From the NCBI RefSeq assembly GCF_013307205.1, contig NZ_CP028940.1, forward strand, positions 608,647-672,646: DNA of 64,000 nucleotides. Direction: 5' to 3'. A program made the translations under genes and the position numbers. Below, piece by piece: positions 15,793-25,860 of the stretch (the stretch's first letter is position 1; every line of letters begins with the position of its first letter). The DNA comes from Polynucleobacter arcticus. GTDB lineage: Bacteria; Pseudomonadota; Gammaproteobacteria; Burkholderiales; Burkholderiaceae. The notes below the pieces were generated by a model, which searched no databases, had not been told where the DNA came from, and was given only the letters and a program-made list of their open reading frames with translations.

Positions 15793-16407
15793 TCAGGCAG
15801 CAGAAATTCCAGCAGTCAATGAAATCAACTCTGCTAGAGAGCGCAGGCGCAGTTTGTACATCACCTCTGATTTGTACTCTTTAACCGTCGATAGCGAGAT
15901 ACCCAGGGCCTCTACTAGCTCTTTATTGCCATAGCCTTTTGCTAGGAGATGAAATACCTGCAGCTCACGGGGAGAGAGTGTTGTAAGAGCTTCATTTAAG
16001 CGAGATTTACGAATCAGTTCTTGCATTGCAATGCTATCCTGCTCTATCGCTCTTTCAACAGCACCTAAAAAGTCTTCTCGACTAAATGGTTTAAGTAAGA
16101 AGTCAAATGCCCCGCCTTTAAAAGCTTTAACAATCTGCTCATCCGAACTCTCGCCGCTAATAAAAATGATGGGTATCTTGTGACCCTTGGCAAGAAGCTC
16201 CTCTTGTAACTGTACCCCGGACAATTTAGGCATCCGCATATCAGTCACTAATACCGCAGGAATCAACGGCTTGAAGTCAGCCAAAAACTGCTCAGGATTC
16301 GAAAAGGCGAAAACGGTATAACCACAAAAAAGCAATGCCCGCTCTAAATCAGAGCGGTAGCCATCGTCGTCTTCAACCAAAAAAATGTATTTTTTATTGG
16401 CGTTCAT
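15793..16407 (-). CDS. FixJ/NarL-family response regulator
   Basis: The 204-residue protein has an N-terminal receiver (VEDDDGYR acidic pair, phospho-acceptor Asp in VLVTDMRMPKLSG, Lys in LLKPF). A LuxR-type helix-turn-helix at 140-200 follows (LSPRELQVFHLLAKGYGNKEL, then ISLSTVKEYKSEVMYKL). It is the natural partner of the histidine kinase immediately upstream, which ends 126 bases before it. An operator palindrome in that gap (16475-16490) suggests separate expression and self-regulation. It probably binds the CCCtcCGATCGgaGGG sites of this region. Confidence 0.88.
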   Translation of the reverse strand: MNANKKYIFLVEDDDGYRSDLERALLFCGYTVFAFSNPEQFLADFKPLIPAVLVTDMRMPKLSGVQLQEELLAKGHKIPIIFISGESSDEQIVKAFKGGAFDFLLKPFSREDFLGAVERAIEQDSIAMQELIRKSRLNEALTTLSPRELQVFHLLAKGYGNKELVEALGISLSTVKEYKSEVMYKLRLRSLAELISLTAGISAA

Positions 16408-16474
16408 TATTTATTGAATTAGCCCAATTAAATGCAACATACCGCATTGTGACAAACATATGTGAGCAGCAATA

Positions 16475-16490
16475 CCCTCCGAATGACGGG
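16475..16490. promoter_or_regulatory. Palindromic operator, copy 5
   Basis: CCCTCCGAATGACGGG lies between the histidine kinase stop and the response regulator start, centred 75 bp before the regulator ATG. Flanking bases extend it to TACCC...GGGTA. Confidence 0.5.
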
Positions 16491-16533
16491 TAAAGCGAGT
16501 AATTAGAAATAATTAAATTTTATTGGAGGTAAA

Positions 16534-18039
16534 TTACCCCCAATTCCCCCTAACGCCCCTAGGGATCGATATGATGAAAATAACGCCGCCTTTATCTGGC
16601 AAGTTCTCATATGTTAGGGAGCCCTTATGGCGCTCAACGATGTAGCGCGAAAGCCATAGACCTATTCCAGTCCCCCCAGATTTCGAGGTGGCAAATAGAT
16701 TAAATATTTTTTTCTCTTGCACTGCGTTAATTCCAGGTCCGTTATCTATAAACTTCAGCAAATAATTCCCTGATTGATCAATGCTGCTTTGGATTTGAAT
16801 CAGTTTATTGCTTTTAGATGTGGTGTCCAAGGCTTCAATTGCATTGGACAGTAAATTGACAATTGCCTGACGAAATAGAGACTCCCAGATAAATTGTTGC
16901 CTATTGACATGGAGATCAAGCACTATTTCAATGTTTGATTTTTGAATACGCCCTACATAAAGCGATACGACCTCTTTTACCAAACCATCTACGCTACATA
17001 ATGAAGAATCTTCTGCGCCAGAATTGAACAGTTTTTTTAAGCTTACAATTAAGTTAGCCGCTGATTGATTCGCTTTCAGAATATTGTCTAGCGGTAACTT
17101 TAGATTCTCAGGCTTTACATCTGATTGGTTAATCAATTGCGAAATTTCATCTCTATTGAGGGCAATACGACCTAAAAATTGATTAAGCTCGTGTGCCAAG
17201 CCTGCAGATAAAGCGCCGCTCTCAATCAAGGTGCTGCTGTTAGACAGATTTTCAATCAGCACATCTTTTTCATGCAGCAAACCTTGAATCTGCTCGTCCC
17301 TAATTTTGACCTTAACAGCGTTGTACGAAAAATTCTCCATCCAATGCATCAGAATTAATAGCTGGATGAATAGAAATAGAGTTCCCCTTAAAACACGAGA
17401 AGAAGTATCAAATAGTGAAATATCAGTCCGCGTGAATCCAAAAAGATAGCCTTGATAATTGGCAACAAAAATAATCACCATCCAGATCGCAAAAATACCG
17501 ATAGCTACTAAGATAGTAGAGCTGATTAAATTGAACCAGATTGTTGGGAGCTCCTTGTTGCTAATAGAAGCTTCGACAAGCGTCCAACCTAAAAGGCAAA
17601 GAATGAAGAAATAGACAGAAAAAGATCGATCTAAATAGCTGCCATTTTTACCGACTAAAAAAAAGATAAGAAAAAAAAGAAATAAGCATACCAAACTCGC
17701 AAAAACAAACCTCTTGGATACTCTTTTTCGCAGAGCTCTAAAGTAAAGAGGCTGACACAACATTGCGAAGCCAAAAAGAAAATACCCGATAAAAAATGTC
17801 TTTTTAAAGGCTGAATCTGGTAGATCTTCAAAAAAACGGTACGAATCTAAGTTGCTGCCCAAAAATATTAAGGCTTTGACAACTAATGCTGTGCCCAAAA
17901 AACCAATCGCACTCGCAAAAGACATGAAATAAAAACTCTGATTTCGTTCAACTCCTTTAGATAATTGAGCACCTGAAATCAACATTGACAATAAGATCAA
18001 TGATATTGAAGCAAAGTAGAAGGCTAGATACTGAGACAT
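16534..18039 (-). CDS. Membrane sensor histidine kinase
   Basis: The 501-residue protein has about seven membrane helices in residues 1-240 and no large periplasmic domain. A dimerisation helix follows with the phospho-acceptor His (ALSAGLAHELNQ, near 284). The ATPase domain has the N box (NLLSNAIEALD), the G1 box (DNGPGI) and the G2 box (GGTGIGLWLS). The input is probably a membrane or lipid-soluble signal. The kinase lies upstream of the response regulator on the same strand. The target genes are likely those with the shared palindrome. Confidence 0.88.
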   Translation of the reverse strand: MSQYLAFYFASISLILLSMLISGAQLSKGVERNQSFYFMSFASAIGFLGTALVVKALIFLGSNLDSYRFFEDLPDSAFKKTFFIGYFLFGFAMLCQPLYFRALRKRVSKRFVFASLVCLFLFFLIFFLVGKNGSYLDRSFSVYFFILCLLGWTLVEASISNKELPTIWFNLISSTILVAIGIFAIWMVIIFVANYQGYLFGFTRTDISLFDTSSRVLRGTLFLFIQLLILMHWMENFSYNAVKVKIRDEQIQGLLHEKDVLIENLSNSSTLIESGALSAGLAHELNQFLGRIALNRDEISQLINQSDVKPENLKLPLDNILKANQSAANLIVSLKKLFNSGAEDSSLCSVDGLVKEVVSLYVGRIQKSNIEIVLDLHVNRQQFIWESLFRQAIVNLLSNAIEALDTTSKSNKLIQIQSSIDQSGNYLLKFIDNGPGINAVQEKKIFNLFATSKSGGTGIGLWLSRYIVERHKGSLTYENLPDKGGVIFIISIPRGVRGNWG

Positions 18040-18085
18040 GTGTTGTTATTTTAAGACTTACCCTGATAAGCTATTTCAACAAGAA

Positions 18086-18766
18086 TCAAAACTGATAGCC
18101 TAATCCTACAAGAAATCGATTAGTTTGTGGTGTTGTTGTTACAGAAGCATTGAATGTGCGGCCCGAGGAGACGATAGATCTTGATGTGGTCTGTGCACCA
18201 TAGGAGGAGTAACTAGCCTCACCAAAAAAATAAATCGAACCATAAATGAACTGCTTATAACCAAGGCCTAATAAGTTACCATTAAAGTTCGGGCCAGTAT
18301 TGGAGTTATTTACCTGCGTTTGCTTGCCTACCTTTAAATAGACTAAGCCATGCTCCGTTTTAAATCCGGGAGAAAGAAAAAATCCATAGTTATAAAGAGA
18401 CTTAATGCCACTCACTGTTGTTGTTTTATTTAAAGCTTGGATTTGGAGTTCTTGCGTCAAGCCATTAGCAGGGGAAATATTGGCACCAATCGCTATAAAA
18501 TAATTCTGCGCAACTTGAAAGTTATACCCTGTGGTCATTACTGCCACAGTATGGCCAGGTCCACCTGAGCTCACGCTAGACGGAATCACCGAGCTATTGA
18601 GTGTCAAAACAGAGGTGGTGGATGTATTGATATTGCGATATCCAATACCTAAATCGGTATAAAAACCTTCAAATTTAGAGCGTATTTGATCTTGTCCTTG
18701 TGCTAAAGCTGGCAGACAAAATACTGATATCAACAGAAAAAATGGGGTAAACCAAATCCTGAGCAT
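18086..18766 (-). CDS. Outer-membrane beta-barrel protein
   Basis: A signal peptide (FLLISVFCLPALAQG) is followed by a 200-residue barrel. Alternating strands end in aromatic residues and the terminal VGLGYQF has the C-terminal Phe that targets BamA. The size fits an eight-stranded OmpA/OmpW-like barrel. A palindrome lies about 70 bp upstream, so it is probably a member of the two-component regulon. It might be a receptor or immunity pore. The exact role is unknown. Confidence 0.75.
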   Translation of the reverse strand: MLRIWFTPFFLLISVFCLPALAQGQDQIRSKFEGFYTDLGIGYRNINTSTTSVLTLNSSVIPSSVSSGGPGHTVAVMTTGYNFQVAQNYFIAIGANISPANGLTQELQIQALNKTTTVSGIKSLYNYGFFLSPGFKTEHGLVYLKVGKQTQVNNSNTGPNFNGNLLGLGYKQFIYGSIYFFGEASYSSYGAQTTSRSIVSSGRTFNASVTTTPQTNRFLVGLGYQF

Positions 18767-18828
18767 TCTTAAACATCACTACTAAATGAGTAAGGCTATA
18801 GTATGGGTAATAGGGCTTGTATTTAATA

Positions 18829-18844
18829 TCCTACGATCGTAGGG
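18829..18844. promoter_or_regulatory. Palindromic operator, copy 6
   Basis: The core CCTACGATCGTAGG is a perfect 14-bp palindrome at 18830-18843. The 16-bp frame has one outer mismatch. Its centre is about 70 bp upstream of the outer-membrane barrel gene start. Confidence 0.6.
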
Positions 18845-19218
18845 ATAGTGTCACTCTTTATGAGTTGGCATATCTCGAGTAAACAACGCTCCAAGGGAAA
18901 CTTCACTGTATACCCGAGTTTTACTGACAATCTGCATTCGAATGATATAACTAACTGAGCAGCATAGTCCTCAGGCAATAGTCAATTCTTTTGTGAGGAA
19001 CGTTTGATAGGAGGGCACCTCTCATGATTCAACGTCTCTTATTGCGTTGATATTTTATGTGATACTTAAATCGATAACTGAATGTATTTATTGACCATAA
19101 CTCGTTGGTGGCAATCAATTTAAAAATTATGCTTTTTTATACTCCGAATTTAGCAAAGCGCCTCCTCAAAACCACCTTTAAATTAAGAGAGTATTTTCTA
19201 TATTTAACCTACGATTAG
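18845..19218. other. Intergenic region, nothing recognised
   Basis: About 370 bases lie between the operator of the barrel gene and the end of the cyclase gene. I see no reading frame with a good start, RNA gene or repeat. Confidence 0.4.
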
Positions 19219-21237
19219 CTAATGGGTAGTATTAAAGGGGGGGGTAGCCAACGGCTTATCGGAGAATTGGGCTTCAAAGATTTCTATTGACTGACGCTTT
19301 CCTCGAATCTCAACTGCCCCCATTGAGATCAGTTGGATAGCACGTCCATTAAATTCATACTCTCTACTGCCATCAACGCCTGCTACCAAGATTGAGGTAA
19401 CTTTGTCTTTAGTCATCGTCTCAAGACGCGCTGCCATATTTACGGCATCGCCCAAGACCGTGTAGTTAAATCGAAAGCTTGAACCCATATTGCCCACTGT
19501 TACTCCTCCCGAGGCAACACCGATTCCAAAGTCAATATGAATTCCTCTGAGCCTGTCATCGAGAGCGTACATTTTTTCTCTAATAATGTTTGCATCTTGC
19601 TCAATCAAGCAAGCGGCATACAAGGCTCTTGCTTGATGATTCTCTTGTTTTTCGGGGGCATTCCAAAATGCCATGACTGCATCGCCAATGTATTTATCAA
19701 TAGTAGCCCCACTCTCAATCAAGCGAATGGTCACCTCATCCATAATTGTAGAAATTGTCTTAACCATTAATACTGGATCATCTTTAAGTCTTTCTGTAAG
19801 ACTAGTAAAGCCACGCAGATCTAGGAACAAGACCGTCGTATCGATGAGCTCACCGCCAAGCGTGGGCAAATTACTGCTCTGAGTAATTCTTTTTACTACA
19901 TCAGCAGGGACATACTGTAAGAACGATTTCTGCATCCTTTTTCTAAGAGACTCTTCGAAAAGAGACTTTAGTAAATAAGTAACTAACCCACCAGAAAAGA
20001 GCAGCACCAGCCCCAACGGAAAGTTAAACAAAAAGCCATACTCTAGGAATACGTATAGAGCGATTGCAGTTAAAACTGCGGCACTGCTAATCAATAAGCC
20101 GATCGCATACACTAGAGACAGACGCTGCACCAATAAGACCGAAATAAGGGAAAGAATTGCACAGATTAGAAAAATCACCCTGTCAAATATATTGTTAGTA
20201 GAGATAAACCGACCAGCCAATAGCTGGTCAATAATCTGCAGATGAATCAAAGCACCTGGTATTGAATCCTCTAGTGGCGTGGAATGCCTATCACCTAGGG
20301 CTAGAGCATCTACACCCACCACAGCAATCTTTCCCTCTAACTCTAAAACTATGCCGTTAACTAAACGGTGTGCAGATATTTTTGAGAAACGACTGGTGTG
20401 ACCATGATGTAGTAGCATGCTGCCAGCAGAATTTAGATTGAGGATGGCATCCCCTACTTTCAGCATTAATTGATGGCCAGAATCCGAGGGCTTAACAATA
20501 TAGTTTTTTGCACCTACGGCCAAACGAAGCATCTCTAAACCTAAGGCAGGAAAGATATCCCCTTTGTGTGCTGCTATCAATGGTGTTTCTCGAATAAAGC
20601 CATCAACTTGATGCGTATTTACAAAGCCGGCCCCATTGGCAACACTGAAGACAGGCAAGGGCATGATCAAGTTAGGCACTTCCAGCAGGCCATTTATCAC
20701 ATCACCAATCACAATGAATCGATTCGGGAATAGCGTCTTAGGATTAATAGAAGCCTCTCCAGACAATGCAAATGCAACAGCTGTTGATGTCTGACTTAAG
20801 GATTGAGCTAACTCAGCATCGCCATTTACAGCACCAGCCGATAGCAATCGTGGCTCCGGAATATTTAATAATGAGCTGATTTTTTTAGGTGTATAGCGGT
20901 CCTCCTCAATAAATAAAATATCTAGGCCACTCGCAGCAGCACCGCTCTTAGAAATATTCTCAGTGATTTTTGCAATGGTTTGACGAGGCCAGGGCCACTG
21001 ACCTAGCTTTTCTAAAGACACGTCATCGATTGCAACAAACACTAAAGACTGTGCGTTATCGGGGTAGTACTTATCGTAGGGGAAAATCTTGACCAAAGCA
21101 TCTAATGACCTACGCTTAGTGCTATCGTGAACTCCAAGGCCATCAAACAAGCTGAATACAAATAGGATAACTACGGTAATAAAACCTACCACCAGTGCCT
21201 TCGGGACCCTATTAAAAAGTAGGAATAGTTTGTGCAA
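19219..21237 (-). CDS. CHASE2-domain adenylate/guanylate cyclase
   Basis: The 672-residue protein has an N-terminal membrane helix (about 14-33), a periplasmic CHASE2 sensor domain (35-350) and three membrane helices (350-425). A class III cyclase domain at 445-650 follows. Metal-binding Asp residues sit in LFLDLRGFTSL and KYIGDAVMAFWNAPE, and the substrate loop is FNYTVLGDAVNMAARLE. It probably makes cAMP or cGMP in response to an extracytoplasmic cue. FecR-domain and TPR/barrel genes follow upstream on the same strand, an arrangement often seen in betaproteobacteria. Confidence 0.88.
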   Translation of the reverse strand: MHKLFLLFNRVPKALVVGFITVVILFVFSLFDGLGVHDSTKRRSLDALVKIFPYDKYYPDNAQSLVFVAIDDVSLEKLGQWPWPRQTIAKITENISKSGAAASGLDILFIEEDRYTPKKISSLLNIPEPRLLSAGAVNGDAELAQSLSQTSTAVAFALSGEASINPKTLFPNRFIVIGDVINGLLEVPNLIMPLPVFSVANGAGFVNTHQVDGFIRETPLIAAHKGDIFPALGLEMLRLAVGAKNYIVKPSDSGHQLMLKVGDAILNLNSAGSMLLHHGHTSRFSKISAHRLVNGIVLELEGKIAVVGVDALALGDRHSTPLEDSIPGALIHLQIIDQLLAGRFISTNNIFDRVIFLICAILSLISVLLVQRLSLVYAIGLLISSAAVLTAIALYVFLEYGFLFNFPLGLVLLFSGGLVTYLLKSLFEESLRKRMQKSFLQYVPADVVKRITQSSNLPTLGGELIDTTVLFLDLRGFTSLTERLKDDPVLMVKTISTIMDEVTIRLIESGATIDKYIGDAVMAFWNAPEKQENHQARALYAACLIEQDANIIREKMYALDDRLRGIHIDFGIGVASGGVTVGNMGSSFRFNYTVLGDAVNMAARLETMTKDKVTSILVAGVDGSREYEFNGRAIQLISMGAVEIRGKRQSIEIFEAQFSDKPLATPPFNTTH

Positions 21238-21347
21238 TTTTCAAGACATGAGATTGAGGTAGTTCGAAGATCATACTAAAGTTACCAGCAAGATGTAGAT
21301 ACCTAAACCCACTGCCCTATTACGACTACATGAGTTTAGGCCTTAAA

Positions 21348-23039
21348 TCATTTAACTACTTGAGTAGCCGAATAAACACCACTTGACATGGTGATAGGGC
21401 CATTAGCGCCAGTTTGACTCTGAATAGCCGTATTAAAAATACCAGTGGATTTATATGCAGTACCAGTATTGGTAACGGTAGCCGTTGGCGCAGTAAAAGT
21501 GGCCAGCATTTTTAACATTGAGTGGTTAGCATCTGTTGGCAAATAAAATATTTTTGAAGCGACGTATGGCGATAGTGAGGACATGTTTTCAGTCTTGGTT
21601 GCTACATAGCTACCCGATGTCAGATTCATGCTAGACCCCGGTCCGCCAATACTGTAGGACACGTTGTAGGTATTTGTAATTTGATTAGTCAAGAAATTTA
21701 GAGTGACCGCGTGGGAATTAACAGTTGCGCTTGCCCCAGAACCGCAAGAGTTGCCTAGATTAATACATGACATTGCTTTCGCAGTATCAAATCCAAAAGT
21801 AAGAGTTCCAGCAGGACCAGTGTAAGCATTGCGGAAAGCATTGTAATTAGTAAAGTTTAATTGACCAGAAGTAAGCAGTTGAGTTCGCAAGCTCTCTAGG
21901 GTACTGCTAATAGCGGCTAACTGATCCGCTGGAATTAATTCAAGCGAAGCTACATATTTTTGCCTTAACGTAACTAGCTTTTGAGCTAACTCTGCATTTG
22001 AAGAAACAGTATTTAGGTCAAGACTATCTGTATCAACTCCTTCCAATTTTAAATAGTTAAGATAGGAAGCAAGTGTGCTTGAAGTATTCGCAGAAGTCGC
22101 GCTTACGGCGCTCAACCTAGAGGTAAAGTTGTTAGCTAGATCGGCAACAGCTCCAACACCAGTAGTTGAAATAGCACCGCTAGCAGGCACTGACTGCAAA
22201 AAGTTGCTTGCAATCTTTTTGGCAGCGTCTCTAGCAGCTTCATTATTTGCAGTTAGACCTACAGGGGAGCTTCCGCTGCTTGATGTTGTACTCGTGGATG
22301 AATTAACAGTTGAAGCAGCACCTGCGCTTGCTTGTGGTGATGTCGATGAGGTGTCAGCTATTACTTCTGCAACCGGTGCCTTAATCTGCGCTACGCTGCC
22401 CATGATGTTCTTAAGCACATCCGATGGGGTAACGCTGGGCTGCCCGACTATTCCGCCAGGAGCCACTTGTACACCCCAGCCAGATTTACTAAGAGTTGAT
22501 GATCCCGCAGCGCTTGCTATATCAACTACACCATGAAGCAACACAACGGTTGATGCACCATCAGGATCAACATTACCAGCCACACCAGTTCCACGCACTG
22601 AAATGGTAGCGTTTGGTAGCGTGACTTTCATCGCATCCGGATTAGAGTTGGAGACTTTTCCAGACACAAACTTAAAGGCACCCTTTTGAATGCCAACACT
22701 TAGCTCGCCTTTTGTCGCATCAAAGACAAACTTATCAATGGTCATCACGCTATTAGGACCCATGTTAAAAACGGTTTGATCCTTTAAAAGAATTTGTAGT
22801 TTATTGTTTGGGCCGGTTTTGATTTCATCATTGAGATAAATCGGTTGACCAATCCCCACAGCACGATTAGTAACCTTGCCTGCTACAGAAGTTGTTTTGA
22901 TTGCAACTGGTTCGGTGGCCATGGAGATCACTCCAGAAACAGGAGGCATAGCATCTGCAAAAGCAAAGCTCGTCCAGCCCATATTTATTAGCACTAAAAA
23001 TAAGGTCGTAGCACGAAAGGCTCTGGGCAAAAAAAACAT
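21348..23039 (-). CDS. FecR-domain exported protein
   Basis: The protein has a signal peptide (FRATTLFLVLINMGWTSFAFA) and a FecR-type domain: RAVGIGQPIYLNDEIKTGPNN, then QTVFNMGPNSVMTIDKFVF and ATISVRGTGVAG. A long Ser/Thr/Ala-rich C-terminal part follows. The ATG at 23039 is chosen because it gives a normal signal peptide. A GTG at 23099 is the outer limit, and neither has a clear ribosome binding site. Such proteins accompany CHASE2 cyclases. The start lies 133 bases from the end of the TPR/barrel gene. Confidence 0.8.
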   Translation of the reverse strand: MFFLPRAFRATTLFLVLINMGWTSFAFADAMPPVSGVISMATEPVAIKTTSVAGKVTNRAVGIGQPIYLNDEIKTGPNNKLQILLKDQTVFNMGPNSVMTIDKFVFDATKGELSVGIQKGAFKFVSGKVSNSNPDAMKVTLPNATISVRGTGVAGNVDPDGASTVVLLHGVVDIASAAGSSTLSKSGWGVQVAPGGIVGQPSVTPSDVLKNIMGSVAQIKAPVAEVIADTSSTSPQASAGAASTVNSSTSTTSSSGSSPVGLTANNEAARDAAKKIASNFLQSVPASGAISTTGVGAVADLANNFTSRLSAVSATSANTSSTLASYLNYLKLEGVDTDSLDLNTVSSNAELAQKLVTLRQKYVASLELIPADQLAAISSTLESLRTQLLTSGQLNFTNYNAFRNAYTGPAGTLTFGFDTAKAMSCINLGNSCGSGASATVNSHAVTLNFLTNQITNTYNVSYSIGGPGSSMNLTSGSYVATKTENMSSLSPYVASKIFYLPTDANHSMLKMLATFTAPTATVTNTGTAYKSTGIFNTAIQSQTGANGPITMSSGVYSATQVVK

Positions 23040-23172
23040 AAATTTAGGAATTAAACTCCAAGAAGTAGCAAAACAAAAAATCTGAATCGGGGTTAACACT
23101 AGGACTTAATATACCCTTGGTATAGCTTTTTGTCTAATTTGGAATTAATAGATAAAAAACAAGGGGATGCTC

Positions 23173-24621
23173 CTAAAAAGCCTTTAAAATCAAAGCCATA
23201 TATTGAGATGAGCTTGTTGCATAAGTCTGGACATTGGAATTTGACTGTCCTTGCTGATAGGTCAGAGCTAAAGTCCAATCCTTCTTTTGGGGTCTACTTA
23301 AGGTATTAAGCGAGATGGAATAGTTAGCGCCATAGGCATTAGTTTGAACATAGCGTTGGGCGCCGCTTAATGGATCGGCATCTGAGTAACTATTAGTGAT
23401 GGAACTACTAAACATTCCAAAAACTCCGTAATTAGTTGAATAACTAAGATTCGCTACCCCATAGGTCATATTGTATGACTCATAGCTTGCTCTAGCCGCA
23501 TAACGGTAACGAGAGAAATTAAACTCACCCAACCAGTTGCTATCAAAGAAATACTTGCCCCCTAGGCTTAAGCCGCTCATCCAGTTGCTTCGTGCATTGC
23601 TACCTGAATAATTTTGACCTTCGAGTTGATTGTTATAGCCATAATTCACACCCACATTCACCAGTGCATTAGAGCCAACCGAAGTTTGGTAACTAGCCGT
23701 CCCCCAATTGCTATTGATGAAGCCTTTGCCGCTCAGGCTGGTGGCAGAACTATTGAATCCAACCGTAACACGGTTAGTAATATCACCAACCTGATAGGCT
23801 AGAGAAGCGGTATTGACGCCTAAATTAGCCAAGTCATTGGAACGATATTGTTGATTAAAACTACTGGCTGAAAAGACAATTGAGTGATTAGGCTGCGATT
23901 GAATCGCACGCTCTACCGTGGTAGATGCATAGTAAATCCAAGTTGTATCGTAATAGTTGGTATTCGCATTGGTCGGTATATCGGAACCGAAGATTGTGAC
24001 GTATTTCGAAGAATTGAGTGGATTCATAGCACCGCCAATACCAGTTTGTATCTGCGCGCCATAGCGCCATAGCTTTTCAGAGTCGATTAAGTCATCTAAA
24101 CTTTTCTGTGCATTAGCGGTTTGATCGGGCTTTGCTGACGGGTTGTTCACTACTGCACGAAAATATTCTTTTGCCTCAACAACATTGCCCAAAAGAGCTT
24201 CTGTTTGGGCTAATAATAATTGTGCAATTGCTTCATTGGGATAGAACTCTAAAATCCGCCCTAAGCTTGCGGCGGCACCCTTCAAATTTTGATTACGTAA
24301 TTGCAGTTGGGCCAAATCCAGATTCAAAGACAGCGAATCGGGATTCTTATAGACTTTTTCAAAGGCTAGATCTTCATCAGCTTGGGCCTGCCGACTAACC
24401 GAGGCTAGCTGAGAGGAATCTTTACCCTGGGGAATGACGGATATATTGCCGTCCCCCTCAGATTCCACCTTCTTTTTACCAACTATATTCAAATCAGAAT
24501 CGTCAAAATCAATCGTTCCAGGCGCAACTCCCTCTTGATTCAAAAATGGCACTGGACTTTGAGCCCATACCGAGGACATCAAAAGCATTGATAAAAGTGA
24601 TAATAAAGCTTTACGCATCAA
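23173..24621 (-). CDS. TPR-containing outer-membrane barrel protein
   Basis: A signal peptide (ending MSSVWAQ) is followed by a helical TPR region (about 90-185; QLLLAQTEALLGNVVEAKEYF). A beta-barrel from about 190 to the end finishes with the terminal Phe (MALILKAF). It is the promoter-proximal member of the CHASE2/FecR cluster and should sit in the outer membrane as a pore or assembly platform. No operator palindrome is seen upstream of it. Confidence 0.75.
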   Translation of the reverse strand: MMRKALLSLLSMLLMSSVWAQSPVPFLNQEGVAPGTIDFDDSDLNIVGKKKVESEGDGNISVIPQGKDSSQLASVSRQAQADEDLAFEKVYKNPDSLSLNLDLAQLQLRNQNLKGAAASLGRILEFYPNEAIAQLLLAQTEALLGNVVEAKEYFRAVVNNPSAKPDQTANAQKSLDDLIDSEKLWRYGAQIQTGIGGAMNPLNSSKYVTIFGSDIPTNANTNYYDTTWIYYASTTVERAIQSQPNHSIVFSASSFNQQYRSNDLANLGVNTASLAYQVGDITNRVTVGFNSSATSLSGKGFINSNWGTASYQTSVGSNALVNVGVNYGYNNQLEGQNYSGSNARSNWMSGLSLGGKYFFDSNWLGEFNFSRYRYAARASYESYNMTYGVANLSYSTNYGVFGMFSSSITNSYSDADPLSGAQRYVQTNAYGANYSISLNTLSRPQKKDWTLALTYQQGQSNSNVQTYATSSSQYMALILKAF

Positions 24622-24905
24622 GAACTACCTTACTCCGTTGAATGTTCCCCACTTAAGTCAATACGCTTCCCAAGACTAAATCAACCAAAATTAAGCCTTA
24701 GTCTCAATCCACAGGCATTTAAACCACCCCCAATTATCTCTTACAAGCACAAAATGAAGGGCTGAGCAGATGAATAGAGCGTCCTTGACAAAAGTACGAT
24801 TTTGTTAAATTTTATAATCCACAAAACATCCGCACTCAGGTGAAAATTCTTGGTGAAGGCACTTAAAGCGCCAAGATGGATAAGCCCTCCGTGTAAAAAA
24901 GAACA

Positions 24906-25418
24906 TTAGCCTTTCAGTGGACCAGCAGACAATTCCCACCTACCAAGAATTCTGAGATAAAGAGGCGCCTTGTTGCTTGTTGAGATCCCCAATTCAAGAG
25001 CCTCTCGCCCGTTCAGCCAAATCAAGTTGCGCGTGAAATTGCTTTCGTCGGCTTGATGTACCCACTGATAGGCTGACGGCGGGAGCATTTCTTTCATATA
25101 AGGAGCAATGACTGTGCGATTAGATTTATGTGCAGCTTGAAAATCTCCATTTATGTTGGGATGGTGATAACCCAAGCCATTTTTTTTGTGATTTTCTAGA
25201 TTTTTACCAGTTTGAATATGGTCAGCACTGGAGTAGATCCTCTCTGTGCATCCAGCAAAAACTCGGTTGCATGCACTCGCACAAATATCACTTTTGGCAT
25301 CGGTCCAGGTAGTGATATTGTGATTGCGAAGATAACGGCCAATTTTGACAGCCTCAAGCCCAGCGCCGCCGGTCAAATTTAATCTAACTATTTTCTTTGG
25401 TTTGCCGATAGTGGACAT
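24906..25418 (-). CDS. ClpP-like protein, possibly a 5'-truncated gene
   Basis: The 170-residue protein has the pattern NLTGGAGLEAVKIGRYLR then SDICASACNRVFAGCTER. It resembles periplasmic ClpP/crotonase-fold proteins (COG3904-like), with the Ser in CASAC as the likely nucleophile. There is no signal peptide. Reading upstream in frame gives an ATG-initiated 24-codon peptide ending in TAA just before this start, so the original 5' end may be lost or interrupted. The gene may be a fragment. Confidence 0.55.
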   Translation of the reverse strand: MSTIGKPKKIVRLNLTGGAGLEAVKIGRYLRNHNITTWTDAKSDICASACNRVFAGCTERIYSSADHIQTGKNLENHKKNGLGYHHPNINGDFQAAHKSNRTVIAPYMKEMLPPSAYQWVHQADESNFTRNLIWLNGREALELGISTSNKAPLYLRILGRWELSAGPLKG

Positions 25419-25630
25419 GTATTAAATAAATTTCTCTCCATCGTTGGCACAAAAATTCCCACTTGGATAAACGTAGCTGTTTTTAGGGGTAATCATGAGA
25501 CCAGAACCTTTACATATTTTGCTGGTATTAATTGATTGAACGAAAATCAAATTGGGAAATAGCGCAGTCATAACACCCAGCCTCTTCCAAGCAATCTTCA
25601 TCTAAAAATTTCAAGGTTTCAGTTTTTTGG

Positions 25631-25846
25631 TTAATCTCGAAACTCGCTAGATATACTCTTGGCGGAGAGGTAAGCCGCCATAGCCTGAATATCCGCTTCA
25701 GCAAGACTCTTCTCTTCATTGATCATTAAAACGCCATATAGCCCTGTAAATTGAATGATTCTAGGTACCCAAGTACTACCACCTACTTCCATAATCTTTT
25801 TTGAGCTGATTCTTTCAAAAAATTGAGTTGTTAGATGGTTCTGCAT
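25631..25846 (-). CDS. Small hypothetical protein (71 aa)
   Basis: The gene starts 14 bases after the DUF4239 gene stop. The sequence ends in a helix (EADIQAMAAYLSAKS) like that in the last helix of some c-type cytochromes, but no CXXCH haem motif is present. The ribosome binding site is weak. It is kept because of its tight linkage. Confidence 0.4.
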   Translation of the reverse strand: MQNHLTTQFFERISSKKIMEVGGSTWVPRIIQFTGLYGVLMINEEKSLAEADIQAMAAYLSAKSISSEFRD

Positions 25847-25860
25847 TTATTCAAAATTCA

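Noticed and set aside
25528..25719. A 63-residue frame on the minus strand
   Set aside because: It overlaps the 71-residue gene in another frame and has no ribosome binding site or plausible composition.
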